Source: Mucilaginibacter sp. (lineage in GTDB: Bacteria > Bacteroidota > Bacteroidia > Sphingobacteriales > Sphingobacteriaceae). From it: a stretch of 64,000 bases of DNA. Under the pieces are notes generated by a model. The model made no database searches. It was not told the origin of the DNA and saw only the letters and a list, made by a program, of their open reading frames with translations. Made by a program: the position numbers and the translations under genes. The stretch spans positions 62,001-126,000 of the forward strand of contig JAQBOA010000016.1 in assembly GCA_028288305.1 (NCBI GenBank), written 5' to 3'. This document shows positions 7,639 to 16,275 of this stretch, piece by piece (position 1 is the first letter of the stretch; the number at the start of each line of letters is the position of its first letter).

Positions 7639-10308
7639 ATGAGCAAAGTAATCAAATTCTCAGGGTTATTTATTTTAATAACCCTGTTTTGCAGCACCTG
7701 TTTTGCTCAAAATATACATGGCGCCGTTACCGACAGTTTGGGTAAAGCCATACCTTACGCAACTATTAGTTTAAAAAATAGCAGCACTAACCTGGTTGTT
7801 GCTTATACTACCAGCGATGATAAAGGTGCTTATCAATTACAGGCCCCGGCCGGGATTGTTATAACCGGTTTATTGTTAGAGGCAAATTGCATAGGCTTTA
7901 AAAGACAGAGCAAAACACTGACAGATTGGACAACCCCCGTTAATTTTATAATGTTTCCTGCTACTAATATGCTACGGGAGGTTACTATAAAGGGCGGTCC
8001 CAGGTTAAGAACAAATGGCGATACTTTAAGTTATAAAGTATCGGATTTCAGCAGCCCACAGGATCGGGTTATTGGCGATGTAATAAAAAAGCTGCCGGGA
8101 GTGGCTGTTGCTGCCGATGGTAAGATCAGTTATAATGGTAAAGCCATATCCAATCTGTACATCGGCGGTGATAATTTATTGGATGATAAATATAACATCG
8201 CCACTAATACCATCCCTCAGGGCGCAGTTGACCAGGTGCAGGTGATTGAAAATCATCAGCCTATTAAAATGCTGCAGGATAAAGTAATGAGCGATGATGT
8301 GGCTTTAAATCTTACCATAAAAAAGGATGCAAAACTACAGTTAGTAGGACAGGAAAGCATTGGGGCAGGCTTGCCGGGCAATTATGATGAGGACCTTAAC
8401 GCTATGATGTTTAAGGATGCTTATAAAGCCATAAATTATTTGAAAGGAAACAATGTTGGCGATGATGTTCAAAATGATCTTGTATCCCATAATCTTTCCG
8501 AATACCTGCAGCGAATTAATAATGATAAGCCTGCTACCGTATTATCGTTGGGTACAGTTAATGATCCCGATCTGTTGCGGAACAGGTATTTGTTTAACCA
8601 ATCGGGTATTATTAACCTGAATAACCTGGTAAATATTAAAAAGGGCGAGCAGCTGAGAGTTAACCTTTATTACCTGCATGACACGCAGCAACAAGACTAT
8701 AAACAACAAACCGAAATATTTTTGCCAACGGATACCATTAATTATACGGAGACGGAAAAAAATAAATTCAGGCCAGATATTTTGCACGGACAGTTTACCC
8801 TGAACATTAATAAAGATAAGTATTACTTTAATGATGCATTAATAACGGATTATAGTCACAAGATCGGATATTCGGGTTTGAACACTAATGGAATCAGCGT
8901 TAACCAATCTTTTAAGGATAATACAATGGATTTTTCCAATGAGCTTAATTACATGCAATCCCTCAAGTCGAATAACATTACAGAGGTATATTCTTATATC
9001 AACCATGTAGGTGAGCCGGAAAGCAGGACTATCGAACCAAACTTTAATCCTTCAATATTTAATAATGGCACCCCATATGCCCAATTGGCACAAAATGTGA
9101 ATATACCCACCTGGTTTACCAATAACTACTTTTCATTCAAAATACCATCAAATTATGGCACCCAAAGTTATAAGGCTGGTTTTCTTTTACAATCGCAAAA
9201 ACTGGTGTCGGATTTGAATTCGGTTCAATTTAACAATACCAGTAATTTAGTACCAGATAGTTCTAAAAACCAATTGACTTGGTCGAGGAAAAAAGTATAT
9301 GCCGAGGCTGCTTATGACCTGCCGGGAAAAATCCTCAAAATAAATCTCACCCTTCCACTTAGTCTGCAGCAAATATATTATTCCGATAGTTTGTATAGCC
9401 TTGACAAGAGTTTAACACGTTTGTATTTTAACCCCCGGTTAAGGATTAAATATCAAATAGCAGTTGAAAATTATTTCAGTTTTACTTATGATTACCGGAA
9501 TAATATTGGCAATATACAGGATGTTTATCATGGCTACATTTTAAAAGATTATCGTACTTTTTATGCCAATAATACCGATCTGACCGAGAGCAAAGATCAA
9601 TTCGCTGCCCTTGGATTTAATTACCGGAAAGCTATTACATTGTTTTTCTTTAGTATAAATACCTCGTTTAACCACATAATTGCTAACAACATTACTTCCA
9701 GTATTATTACAAATAATTTTCAGCAGCGCATTGTATTGCCATTCCAAAACTCAACTAATTCATGGATGGTTAATGGTTATGTCAGCAAATATTCATTTGC
9801 TTTGCGTACTACTTTCAGTGGTGGCATACAGTGGCAAACCAATAGCTCAAACCAGATCCAGAATAACACTTTATTGCCGTATAACACCATTTCAACATCC
9901 CTTAATGCCAGCGCTGAAACCAAGTTAAGTGATGCCGTTACCTTCAGTTATAAAGCAAATATTATTCAAACCTCAAGCTACTCTCCTGTTGGCGCCTCAA
10001 AAAACAGCATTAAACAACTGATACAGCAGGCCGCGATAAATTACAACCCTGTAACTAACCTGTTTTTTAAACTTTCTGGTGATCATTATTACACCTATCA
10101 GCAAGGGAATGACCTGAAATATTTCTTTGCCGATGCCTCGATAAAATTCAGGATCAATAAATTTAAAAGCGATGTGGAGTTAAGCGCGGTTAACTTTTTA
10201 AACGTCAAAAACTATAATTATCTAAATTTATCAGCCAATACATTTACCGCTAGTTCGTATTCCCTTCCGGGGAGAATTGTAATGGTGAGGATGATGTTTA
10301 ATATTTAG
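7639..10308 (+). CDS. Outer-membrane beta-barrel protein with carboxypeptidase regulatory-like domain
   Basis: 889 aa. Signal peptide about 1-24 (ending CFAQ), then a carboxypeptidase regulatory-like domain (about 25-115; GAVTDSLGKAIPYATISLKN), a plug-like region (about 115-230; GDVIKKLPGV, ISNLYIGGDNL) and a long barrel of alternating aromatic strands ending MVRMMFNI. It belongs to the TonB-dependent-receptor-like class that accompanies GLPGLI proteins. It may import or export an envelope component; the substrate is unknown. It directly abuts the GLPGLI stop. Confidence 0.88.
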   Translation: MSKVIKFSGLFILITLFCSTCFAQNIHGAVTDSLGKAIPYATISLKNSSTNLVVAYTTSDDKGAYQLQAPAGIVITGLLLEANCIGFKRQSKTLTDWTTPVNFIMFPATNMLREVTIKGGPRLRTNGDTLSYKVSDFSSPQDRVIGDVIKKLPGVAVAADGKISYNGKAISNLYIGGDNLLDDKYNIATNTIPQGAVDQVQVIENHQPIKMLQDKVMSDDVALNLTIKKDAKLQLVGQESIGAGLPGNYDEDLNAMMFKDAYKAINYLKGNNVGDDVQNDLVSHNLSEYLQRINNDKPATVLSLGTVNDPDLLRNRYLFNQSGIINLNNLVNIKKGEQLRVNLYYLHDTQQQDYKQQTEIFLPTDTINYTETEKNKFRPDILHGQFTLNINKDKYYFNDALITDYSHKIGYSGLNTNGISVNQSFKDNTMDFSNELNYMQSLKSNNITEVYSYINHVGEPESRTIEPNFNPSIFNNGTPYAQLAQNVNIPTWFTNNYFSFKIPSNYGTQSYKAGFLLQSQKLVSDLNSVQFNNTSNLVPDSSKNQLTWSRKKVYAEAAYDLPGKILKINLTLPLSLQQIYYSDSLYSLDKSLTRLYFNPRLRIKYQIAVENYFSFTYDYRNNIGNIQDVYHGYILKDYRTFYANNTDLTESKDQFAALGFNYRKAITLFFFSINTSFNHIIANNITSSIITNNFQQRIVLPFQNSTNSWMVNGYVSKYSFALRTTFSGGIQWQTNSSNQIQNNTLLPYNTISTSLNASAETKLSDAVTFSYKANIIQTSSYSPVGASKNSIKQLIQQAAINYNPVTNLFFKLSGDHYYTYQQGNDLKYFFADASIKFRINKFKSDVELSAVNFLNVKNYNYLNLSANTFTASSYSLPGRIVMVRMMFNI

Positions 10309-10450
10309 TTGGTGAGTTGTTGATTAGGTTGATTGGGTGAGTAGTTGAGATTTGGTAAGGGGTATAAAAATAAGCTACTTTAAAGTCCTCTCCTTCGGAG
10401 AGCCTGCCAGCCGCAGGCAGGGATTTAGGTGAGGCCAGCTGCAAACTAAC
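10309..10450. repeat. Intergenic palindromic repeat P3 (family A)
   Basis: The gap between convergent genes begins with reiterated GATT/GGTGAG words, matched by CTAACCTACCAATCT at the right edge. Its core (about 10380-10436) is family A: AAAGTCCTCTCC-TTC-GGAGAG, then GGGATTTAGGTGAGGC. A second small hairpin (CCTGCC/GGCAGG) is inserted in the middle. The core matches the elements at 23380-23537 and 24787-24875. Confidence 0.7.
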
Positions 10451-11086
10451 CTACCAATCTCGTTTTACAACGTATGTTTTAGCCAGCAAATCATGCAGGG
10501 CCTGGCGGTGTTCTGTAAAAAATATACTTAAAAAGCCCAGGTAAAGAAAAGCAATGGATAATGTTTTGCCCACACTTCTTAAAAGAGCATTTAAATAGCT
10601 AAGTCTCACACCATCAACATCAACAACCACCATTTTAAAAATTCGTTTGCCAATACTTCCCCTCATCGGCGATGCCTCACATATTGAATTATAAATAATT
10701 AAGGTAATACTGGTAATAAGTTGCAATATCAATAATTGGGAAATTGGCAACTTGAAAATATCGTTATATGATTGTATTTTGAATGTTATTCCCTTTAAAG
10801 CTAAAATTTTAAGTATGTAATCCATCAAAACAGATAAAATTACATAATCAATTATATAAGCCAACAACCGCCACCCAAATGAGGCCAGGTTGTCCCCGGT
10901 AGGAAAATATATACCCTTCGCTTCAAAATATGAATAAAGCTCAGGCAAATCGCAAGCATCCTGCCATGTATCATCAGGTGGAGATAATATCCTGGAATGG
11001 ATATCAATGTCCATATCCGTTAATTCATCAATGGTAAAAGGGCCTTTTTGCTCCCCGTCTTTTAAAATATAATAGCCGTTGCTCAT
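10451..11086 (-). CDS. GYF_2-RDD family membrane protein (paralogue)
   Basis: 211 aa. Same design as the protein at 3966-4574: a GYF_2-like start (YYILKDGEQKGPFTIDEL), then an RDD domain with FGWRLLAYIIDYVI, SIGKRIFKMVVVD and HRQALHDLLAKTYVV. Three or four membrane helices are predicted by eye. No specific function can be given. It converges on the outer-membrane gene across repeat P3, and repeat P4 lies just upstream of its start. Confidence 0.85.
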   Translation of the reverse strand: MSNGYYILKDGEQKGPFTIDELTDMDIDIHSRILSPPDDTWQDACDLPELYSYFEAKGIYFPTGDNLASFGWRLLAYIIDYVILSVLMDYILKILALKGITFKIQSYNDIFKLPISQLLILQLITSITLIIYNSICEASPMRGSIGKRIFKMVVVDVDGVRLSYLNALLRSVGKTLSIAFLYLGFLSIFFTEHRQALHDLLAKTYVVKRDW

Positions 11087-11137
11087 TATGTTATAATACG
11101 GGCGAAAGATATAAAATTTAGTTGACTGAGGTAGATA

Positions 11138-11258
11138 AGTTGTAATGGTTTAAAAAGTTTAAAAAAGTTGTAAGAGTTAAAAAAGTTGTAAACGTTATGA
11201 ACAAAGGGCATTTAGATCTTTCAACTCAATCTTTTTAACTATTACAACCATTATAACT
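11138..11258. repeat. Intergenic word-repeat palindrome P4
   Basis: AGTTGTAATGGTT (11138-11150) pairs with AACCATTATAACT (11246-11258) at 12 of 13 positions. Between them AGTTGTAA/GTTTAAAAAAG words are reiterated on the left, with CTTTTTAACT on the right. It lies in a divergent gap, upstream of a GYF-RDD gene and of a decayed gene, so it cannot be a read-out terminator for either. Confidence 0.75.
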
Positions 11259-11303
11259 AAAGCTTACCAACCTAAATTCATAAATTGGCTTCAAAGTTTT
11301 GAC

Positions 11304-11969
11304 ATGAAAGAAGAAATAACTTCAAATGATAGTGGACAAAGTCCCCAATCCGATAATTAGCAAATACCTCAAGTTTATATTCTCAGAGGCTGGAAACAGT
11401 ACGTTGGCGAATCATTTCTTATTATTTTCAGCGTTTTATTGGCGCTTATTCTCACAGAGTTTTTAATAATCTGCATGAAAAAAAGTGACTAAAGATCTGC
11501 TGAATAGTATTCGTGCTGAACTAATAGTAAACAAAAAGTTTGAAGAAGAACAATACGCTTATCACTTAAAAGTGTTAAGATCAATGGATTCGGCGCTAAT
11601 GAGTCCGGAAATACAAAAACAAATTGTTTTCAATGATGAATTTCATATCACTCGTATTGCTCCTCAAGGGGTTTTATATCGTTATTTAAATGATGTAACA
11701 TGGGAAGTGGCTAAAAGTCATGATGTATTGTCGAAAGTGAATCTTAAAACTATAACAATGCTTACCTATATTTACCAGAAGCAGGCAAGGATTATGAAGG
11801 CGAAAGATGAAATTAAAGTTTTTTAAATCGGGAGGCGGGGAAAGTAGAAAATGCACATGCCACCCTTATACTCATAAAAAATACCTACAAAGGCTGGGCA
11901 GTTGACCGGGATCCCGGATTACTTAAACAATATGATGAAGCAATTAAGCTTTTAGGTGAAGAAAAGTAA
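11304..11969 (+). pseudogene. Degraded membrane-anchored protein gene
   Basis: A coherent protein of about 220 residues can be pieced together across three lesions. The frame from ATG 11304 meets a TAG at 11358-11360. It continues as a membrane segment (GWKQYVGESFLIIFSVLLAL) and shifts frame around 11460-11484. It then runs as a 113-codon helical stretch from GTG 11485 and shifts again near 11822 into a tail ending LLGEEK at 11967. The layout (one N-terminal membrane helix, then a helical soluble part) recalls small Bacteroidota membrane proteins; I do not recognise the family. Sequencing error is unlikely to explain three lesions. Confidence 0.75.
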
Positions 11970-12057
11970 ATTTGTATACGGATATGCTTGCTGATCAGCT
12001 ACATTGCGTCATTACGATGTTTTGACCTTTAAAAAAATTAATATTGCGGAGGTAAAT

Positions 12058-12501
12058 TTACCTTGGACCTGAAACAACAACGGGTTTGGCAACATCTTTA
12101 TTTTTATCGGGGATCATAGATTTTATTTTATCAGGAATAAAAGATTTTACTTTATCCCAAATGCTGCTTACTGAATCTTCGTTAATAAAACGCGATGCCC
12201 TTCTGGAAACGATTCTTACAAGGCCTTTTATCAAAAAGTTAGAACGCCTGAACAGTGTTTTGTTTAATGTAAAAGGCAAAAGAAAGCTGGACATTAATTG
12301 AACAATATCTATATTAAAAAGGCCGCCTGATTTTAATCCGTTAGTACCCTGTGACTTTGGAATTAAAGAAAAAATAGTGGAGAAAATAGCCAAAGGGCTA
12401 TTGAAGCGCTGACGTAAAGCAAAACTTTGTTGTTCTTCCAGCCCCTTCAACCGGTAAATTTCTAACCTCAAATCATCTATATTTTTTACAGGTAAATCCA
12501 T
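12058..12501 (-). CDS. Hypothetical protein in YtxH/holin-like cluster
   Basis: 147 aa, not recognised. It starts DLPVKNIDDLRLEIYRLKGLEEQQ (helical), has a moderately hydrophobic middle, and a C-terminal amphipathic stretch with the near-repeats KVKSFIPDKIKSMIPDKNK. Its ATG is 1 bp downstream of the holin-like gene's stop, so it belongs to the same transcript. The cluster suggests a membrane-associated stress protein; that is inference from position only. Confidence 0.75.
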   Translation of the reverse strand: MDLPVKNIDDLRLEIYRLKGLEEQQSFALRQRFNSPLAIFSTIFSLIPKSQGTNGLKSGGLFNIDIVQLMSSFLLPFTLNKTLFRRSNFLIKGLVRIVSRRASRFINEDSVSSIWDKVKSFIPDKIKSMIPDKNKDVAKPVVVSGPR

Positions 12502-12502
12502 C

Positions 12503-12847
12503 CTATTTGTTTTTTAAAATTTTTTGGATAAGGGCGTTAATAATCGGCTTTTCCATACTTTGCCTGTTGTACTTTAGTATAAGCACAAAAATTATATATA
12601 AAATGGTAACGCATCCAAAGCCTTCCCAATAGTGTCCCAATAGTTGACCAAGGAGTAATGCAATAGTAAAACTGGCAAATAGGAAAGCTAATACAGTGCT
12701 AAATATGATGACCAAATCAACTATCAGGTTTGCTGTAAAAGTAGTTCCGCCTTCAATGGCCTGGTATTTTGCCAGCTTAATACGTGTTTCAGCATATTCT
12801 TTAAGCTGTTCAAAAAATGGCGGAGATGTTTCTTTTTTAGCTTCCAT
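12503..12847 (-). CDS. Phage-holin-like (Holin-X/YqjE type) membrane protein
   Basis: 114 aa with a short N-terminal soluble helix (FEQLKEYAETRIKLAKYQ) and two hydrophobic helices (about 38-62 and 75-97). This pattern fits the Holin-X/YqjE-type putative holins, which in chromosomes usually accompany YtxH-like proteins. No lysis genes are near, so a phage origin is unlikely. Middle gene of a three-gene minus-strand cluster. Confidence 0.75.
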   Translation of the reverse strand: MEAKKETSPPFFEQLKEYAETRIKLAKYQAIEGGTTFTANLIVDLVIIFSTVLAFLFASFTIALLLGQLLGHYWEGFGCVTILYIIFVLILKYNRQSMEKPIINALIQKILKNK

Positions 12848-12860
12848 ATATTTATTAATA

Positions 12861-12883
12861 ATCCCGGGTTAAATACCCGGGAT
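12861..12883 (-). other. Intercistronic hairpin
   Basis: ATCCCGGGT and ACCCGGGAT form a perfect 9-bp stem with a 5-nt loop between the YtxH gene and the holin-like gene. No T-tract follows on the minus strand, so it more likely marks RNA processing or stability than full termination. Confidence 0.6.
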
Positions 12884-12893
12884 AAGGTTTAAA

Positions 12894-13160
12894 TTATGCG
12901 TGTTCCAGATCGTCCTGGTATTCAGCTTCCGGAGTGCCAAACTTAGTTTTAAGGTTATCTACAACTTTATCTTTTAATCCGATAAGGTTGTCAATTTCTG
13001 CAGCCGCAGTTTCTTTGATTGAATCGCCAAGATTTTTTAGAGATTCTGATAGTTTATCACGTGTTTCATTGCCCTTATTGGGTGCAAATAATATTCCCAA
13101 CGCCGCCCCTGCCGCAAGCCCTACCAGCAATGCGGTAAATACTTTTGTGTTATTGTTCAT
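12894..13160 (-). CDS. YtxH domain-containing protein
   Basis: 88 aa. N-terminal Gly/Ala-rich membrane helix with GLAAGAALGILFAPNKGNETRDKL, the hallmark of YtxH-like small proteins, then a helical amphipathic tail (about 30-80). These proteins are often induced by general stress in other bacteria; the mechanism is unknown. First gene of the cluster, separated from the next by a strong hairpin. The 158-bp gap upstream (13161-13318) is AT-rich with no clear element. Confidence 0.88.
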   Translation of the reverse strand: MNNNTKVFTALLVGLAAGAALGILFAPNKGNETRDKLSESLKNLGDSIKETAAAEIDNLIGLKDKVVDNLKTKFGTPEAEYQDDLEHA

Positions 13161-13318
13161 ATCCTATTAAATTTAAAAATTGCGTATTTGTTTTTATTTT
13201 GATTAAATATCCTGCCAAATGTTACCAATATGGCTATTTGTCTTTTATTTACTGTTATTTTTATTTTTTATATATTTTTTTAATTTAATTCTGTTTACAA
13301 AAACAAGTATGTAACAGG

Positions 13319-14362
13319 TCAATTTTCCGGTACTGTTCTAATTCTTTCCAGCCTGTCTGCGGCCATCCTGTTGGTTTCGTATATTTCAAGCAATAATAGG
13401 AAATATGAAAGTAATAACGGTCCAAAAACTAATCCAAGAATACCAAAAAGCGGTAAACCTATAAAAACACCAATAATTGATATAAGAGGATGGGTGTTAG
13501 CTATTTTTTTATTTATCATCATTCTTAAAAAGCTATCTACATTACCAATAAATATTAATCCATATGCTAACAAAAGAATTCCTTTTAAAGTATGCCCTTC
13601 TGCAAATAATATAATACTTGCCGGAATACTTAAGGTGGGGGCTCCAACAACTGGCAAAAACGAAATAAAAGCTCCAATCACTCCCCAGAATACCGGATCG
13701 GGTATGCCGAAAATCCAGAAACCATTTGCAAGTAAAGCCCCTTGTGTTACTGCAATTATTCCCTGCCCTAATACATTGGAGTAGGTTGAATTACGTAATG
13801 CTACGGCAAACCTCAGAGCATGCTGTTCGCGGAAAGGAGCATATTTTAATAACGCGGCTTCAAATTCGCGCAGCTGTACCAGCATAAAATACAATAAAAA
13901 ATACATTACCAATAAGGTTACAAAAATACCTGCAGCGCTGCCTAAGATAGATGGAAAAAGATCAGTAGCATAAACGCCAAGTTTTTGCATTGTGCTTTCA
14001 GCAAAATGAGGCTGATTAAAATTGCTGCCCGCAAAATCATCAATTTTTGAAGTCCATGCCTGGAGGTTAAATGTTTCACGGTTGATCCCTGAAATTTTAC
14101 CTACAACCATAATACTTAAGGAAAGAAAGGGGATTACAATTAAGATAAGTGAAGTTAAAATGATGAGTAAAGCGACAAGTGATTTGTTCCATCGTTTTTT
14201 CTCAACAAAATGCAAATAAACCGGTCTGAAAATAGTGAAGAGCACAATTGCACCCAATATAGAACTGAACAAGCCGCTTAACGCATAAACAAGAAAGCAA
14301 CCCAATAGAATTATACCTGCTAAAATAATATTATTGCGTTGCTTATAATTAAAAATGGACAT
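13319..14362 (-). CDS. AI-2E family transporter
   Basis: 347 aa with about seven to eight hydrophobic helices and the family pattern: an FRPVYLHFVEKKRWNKSL start region, a central soluble stretch (about 90-140), then GFWIFGIPDPVFWGVIGAFISFLPVVGA and a final GLPLFGILGLVFGPLLL. Family members are inner-membrane permeases (PerM/TqsA type); the substrate cannot be inferred. Stands alone between a YtxH cluster and a terminator. Confidence 0.9.
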   Translation of the reverse strand: MSIFNYKQRNNIILAGIILLGCFLVYALSGLFSSILGAIVLFTIFRPVYLHFVEKKRWNKSLVALLIILTSLILIVIPFLSLSIMVVGKISGINRETFNLQAWTSKIDDFAGSNFNQPHFAESTMQKLGVYATDLFPSILGSAAGIFVTLLVMYFLLYFMLVQLREFEAALLKYAPFREQHALRFAVALRNSTYSNVLGQGIIAVTQGALLANGFWIFGIPDPVFWGVIGAFISFLPVVGAPTLSIPASIILFAEGHTLKGILLLAYGLIFIGNVDSFLRMMINKKIANTHPLISIIGVFIGLPLFGILGLVFGPLLLSYFLLLLEIYETNRMAADRLERIRTVPEN

Positions 14363-14390
14363 GCGGTTTTTATAATATTCTCAATAAAGC

Positions 14391-14418
14391 AAAAAAACGC
14401 TATAAAGTTTTAGCGTTT
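14391..14418 (-). terminator. Rho-independent terminator after the sigma54 regulator operon
   Basis: On the minus strand AAACGCTA and TAGCGTTT form a perfect 8-bp stem with an 8-nt loop, followed by a T run. It lies 69 bp after the kinase-fragment stop and before the AI-2E gene. Confidence 0.75.
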
Positions 14419-14486
14419 GCCCATTATAACTTTATAGAATTGTTTTCTTAACTAAGCTACATTAAAAATTTAAAAAAATAAAGCTT

Positions 14487-14708
14487 TTACTCAGTTTGCT
14501 TAAGTAAATCGTTTATTTTTAAAGAACTTTTAGAGATCAGTTCCATATAAAACATACAATCTTCAGTAACTTCTGGTAATTCATAGCGCAGTTGCTCAAG
14601 CGCCAAATGAATATTTGAAAGCTGATTCTTAATATCATGCCTTAATACCCGTAGGGTATTAACATAAAATTCGCTTATTGCTTCATTATCTCCGGCCGGT
14701 TCATCCAT
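14487..14708 (-). CDS. Kinase dimerisation (DHp)-like protein without ATPase domain
   Basis: 73 aa. Residues about 18-70 look like the two-helix dimerisation/phospho-acceptor part of a histidine kinase: LRHDIKNQLSNI places a candidate His at about H24. A turn and second helix (ISKSSLKINDLLKQ) follow. There is no N, G1 or G2 box and no sensor. It starts one base after the stop of the sigma54 response regulator, so the two are co-expressed. It may act as a phosphotransfer or docking partner, or be a relic of a split kinase. Confidence 0.7.
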   Translation of the reverse strand: MDEPAGDNEAISEFYVNTLRVLRHDIKNQLSNIHLALEQLRYELPEVTEDCMFYMELISKSSLKINDLLKQTE

Positions 14709-14709
14709 A

Positions 14710-16134
14710 TTATTTTAAATTGATGGCCTTCATTTTATTATAAAGAGTTTTCCGGTCAATATTCAGTACTTCAGCAGCTTTGGTTTTATTAAAGTTAACC
14801 TCCCTTAATACTTTAATAATAGTTTCATACTCTGCTTCGAGAGCTGCATTCTTAAGATCGTGTTTGGTTTCTTTTATTTCAATTACTTCAGTACCATTGT
14901 GATTGCCATTGTTTGTATATTCTAATACCGGTATTTTGAAATTAGAAATTTCAAGCGGCAAAGCTTTCATAGTGATCTCAGAGCCTTCAGTTAACAAAGT
15001 AGCCCGGCGAACAACATTTTTCATTTCGCGGATATTACCTTGCCAGCGGTAATTCATAAAGCATTCTGTCACTTCGGGCGAAAAAGAAACCACATTACGG
15101 CTAAGTTCATGATTGGCCAATTTTAAAAAATGATCAGCCAGTAGAAGAATATCGCTGCTGCGCTCGCGCAATGGCGGTATGTAGATACTAAATTCATTAA
15201 AGCGGTGGTAAAGGTCCTCTCTAAACCGTCCTTTTAAAATGCTTTCCTGCAGATTTTCGTTCGTAGCTATAATAATACGTACGTCAAGGCTTATTTCCCT
15301 CGTGCTGCCAATTCTTTTAACCTTTCGTTCCTGAACTGTTCTTAATAAAGCCGCCTGGATTTCGTATGAAAGATTTCCAACTTCGTCCAAAAACAAGGTG
15401 CCGCCATTTGCCATTTCAAAATGTCCGATTTTTGTATACAAGGCCCCTGTAAATGAGCCTTTTTCGTGGCCAAAAAATTCACTGGCTGCAAGTTCTTTTG
15501 TAAGTGACCCACAGTCCATAGCAATAAACGGCTGGTTATATCGCGGACTATTAAGGTGGATGCTTTTAGCTACTGATTCCTTGCCTGTTCCGCTTTCGCC
15601 CATTATTATTACGCTGTAGTTGGTTGGTGCAACTAATTCTATCTGGCGTTGTAACTCTTTTGAAACTTTGCTGGTCCCTAATACAAACTCACCGGCAAAG
15701 GCTTGTTTCTTATTTTCTCTACTGCTTTTATCATTGCTAACGGTTTCAGTTTCCTTGTCTTCAACCAAAGCATGATGGGTTTCAATAGCTTTTGTAATAG
15801 TATTTAAAATTTCATCTGGATATAGTGGCTTGGTGATGTAGTCATAAGCACCCATTTTAATCAGCTCAACCGCCATTTTGATATCCGAATAGCCGGTAAT
15901 AATAATAACACCGGTTTTTGGATATTGGGTTTTTATATTTTTTAGCATTTCACGGCCGTCTGTATCCTCCAGCCTGAAATCGCATAACACAAGATTAAAG
16001 TTCCCGTTTTTAAGAAACTCCATTCCACTAGTGCCAGTTGAGGCAGTAGTTACATCAAAACCATTGCGCGTTAAAAACTTTGAGAGCAATAATGCCACAT
16101 TCACTTCATCATCTATGATGAGTATTTTTTTCAT
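14710..16134 (-). CDS. NtrC-type sigma54-dependent response regulator
   Basis: 474 aa. Receiver domain 1-120 (IIDDE start, phospho-acceptor about D52 in LCDFRL, TKP switch Lys). AAA+ domain about 145-385 with Walker A GESGTGKE (179-186), the sigma54-contacting loop GSFTGA (226-231) and Walker B LFLDE (247-251). A C-terminal Fis-type HTH (about 430-474; NKTKAAEVLNIDRKTLYNKM) completes it. Activates RpoN promoters when phosphorylated. No full kinase is adjacent, only the DHp-like fragment downstream. Confidence 0.96.
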   Translation of the reverse strand: MKKILIIDDEVNVALLLSKFLTRNGFDVTTASTGTSGMEFLKNGNFNLVLCDFRLEDTDGREMLKNIKTQYPKTGVIIITGYSDIKMAVELIKMGAYDYITKPLYPDEILNTITKAIETHHALVEDKETETVSNDKSSRENKKQAFAGEFVLGTSKVSKELQRQIELVAPTNYSVIIMGESGTGKESVAKSIHLNSPRYNQPFIAMDCGSLTKELAASEFFGHEKGSFTGALYTKIGHFEMANGGTLFLDEVGNLSYEIQAALLRTVQERKVKRIGSTREISLDVRIIIATNENLQESILKGRFREDLYHRFNEFSIYIPPLRERSSDILLLADHFLKLANHELSRNVVSFSPEVTECFMNYRWQGNIREMKNVVRRATLLTEGSEITMKALPLEISNFKIPVLEYTNNGNHNGTEVIEIKETKHDLKNAALEAEYETIIKVLREVNFNKTKAAEVLNIDRKTLYNKMKAINLK

Positions 16135-16275
16135 ACCTGTTATTACTGTTTACGATAGGGTTTTATGTACGTTATTAGCATACTAATGTACTAATTTATA
16201 CAATAATCTAATTATACGATTTTTGCAGGATAAAAGTTATACCTGAAACCGCTATTCTATTAATTAAAAATTGAA

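Noticed and set aside
12503..13160. Prophage holin
   Set aside because: The holin-like protein sits with a YtxH protein and no other phage genes, a normal chromosomal arrangement.
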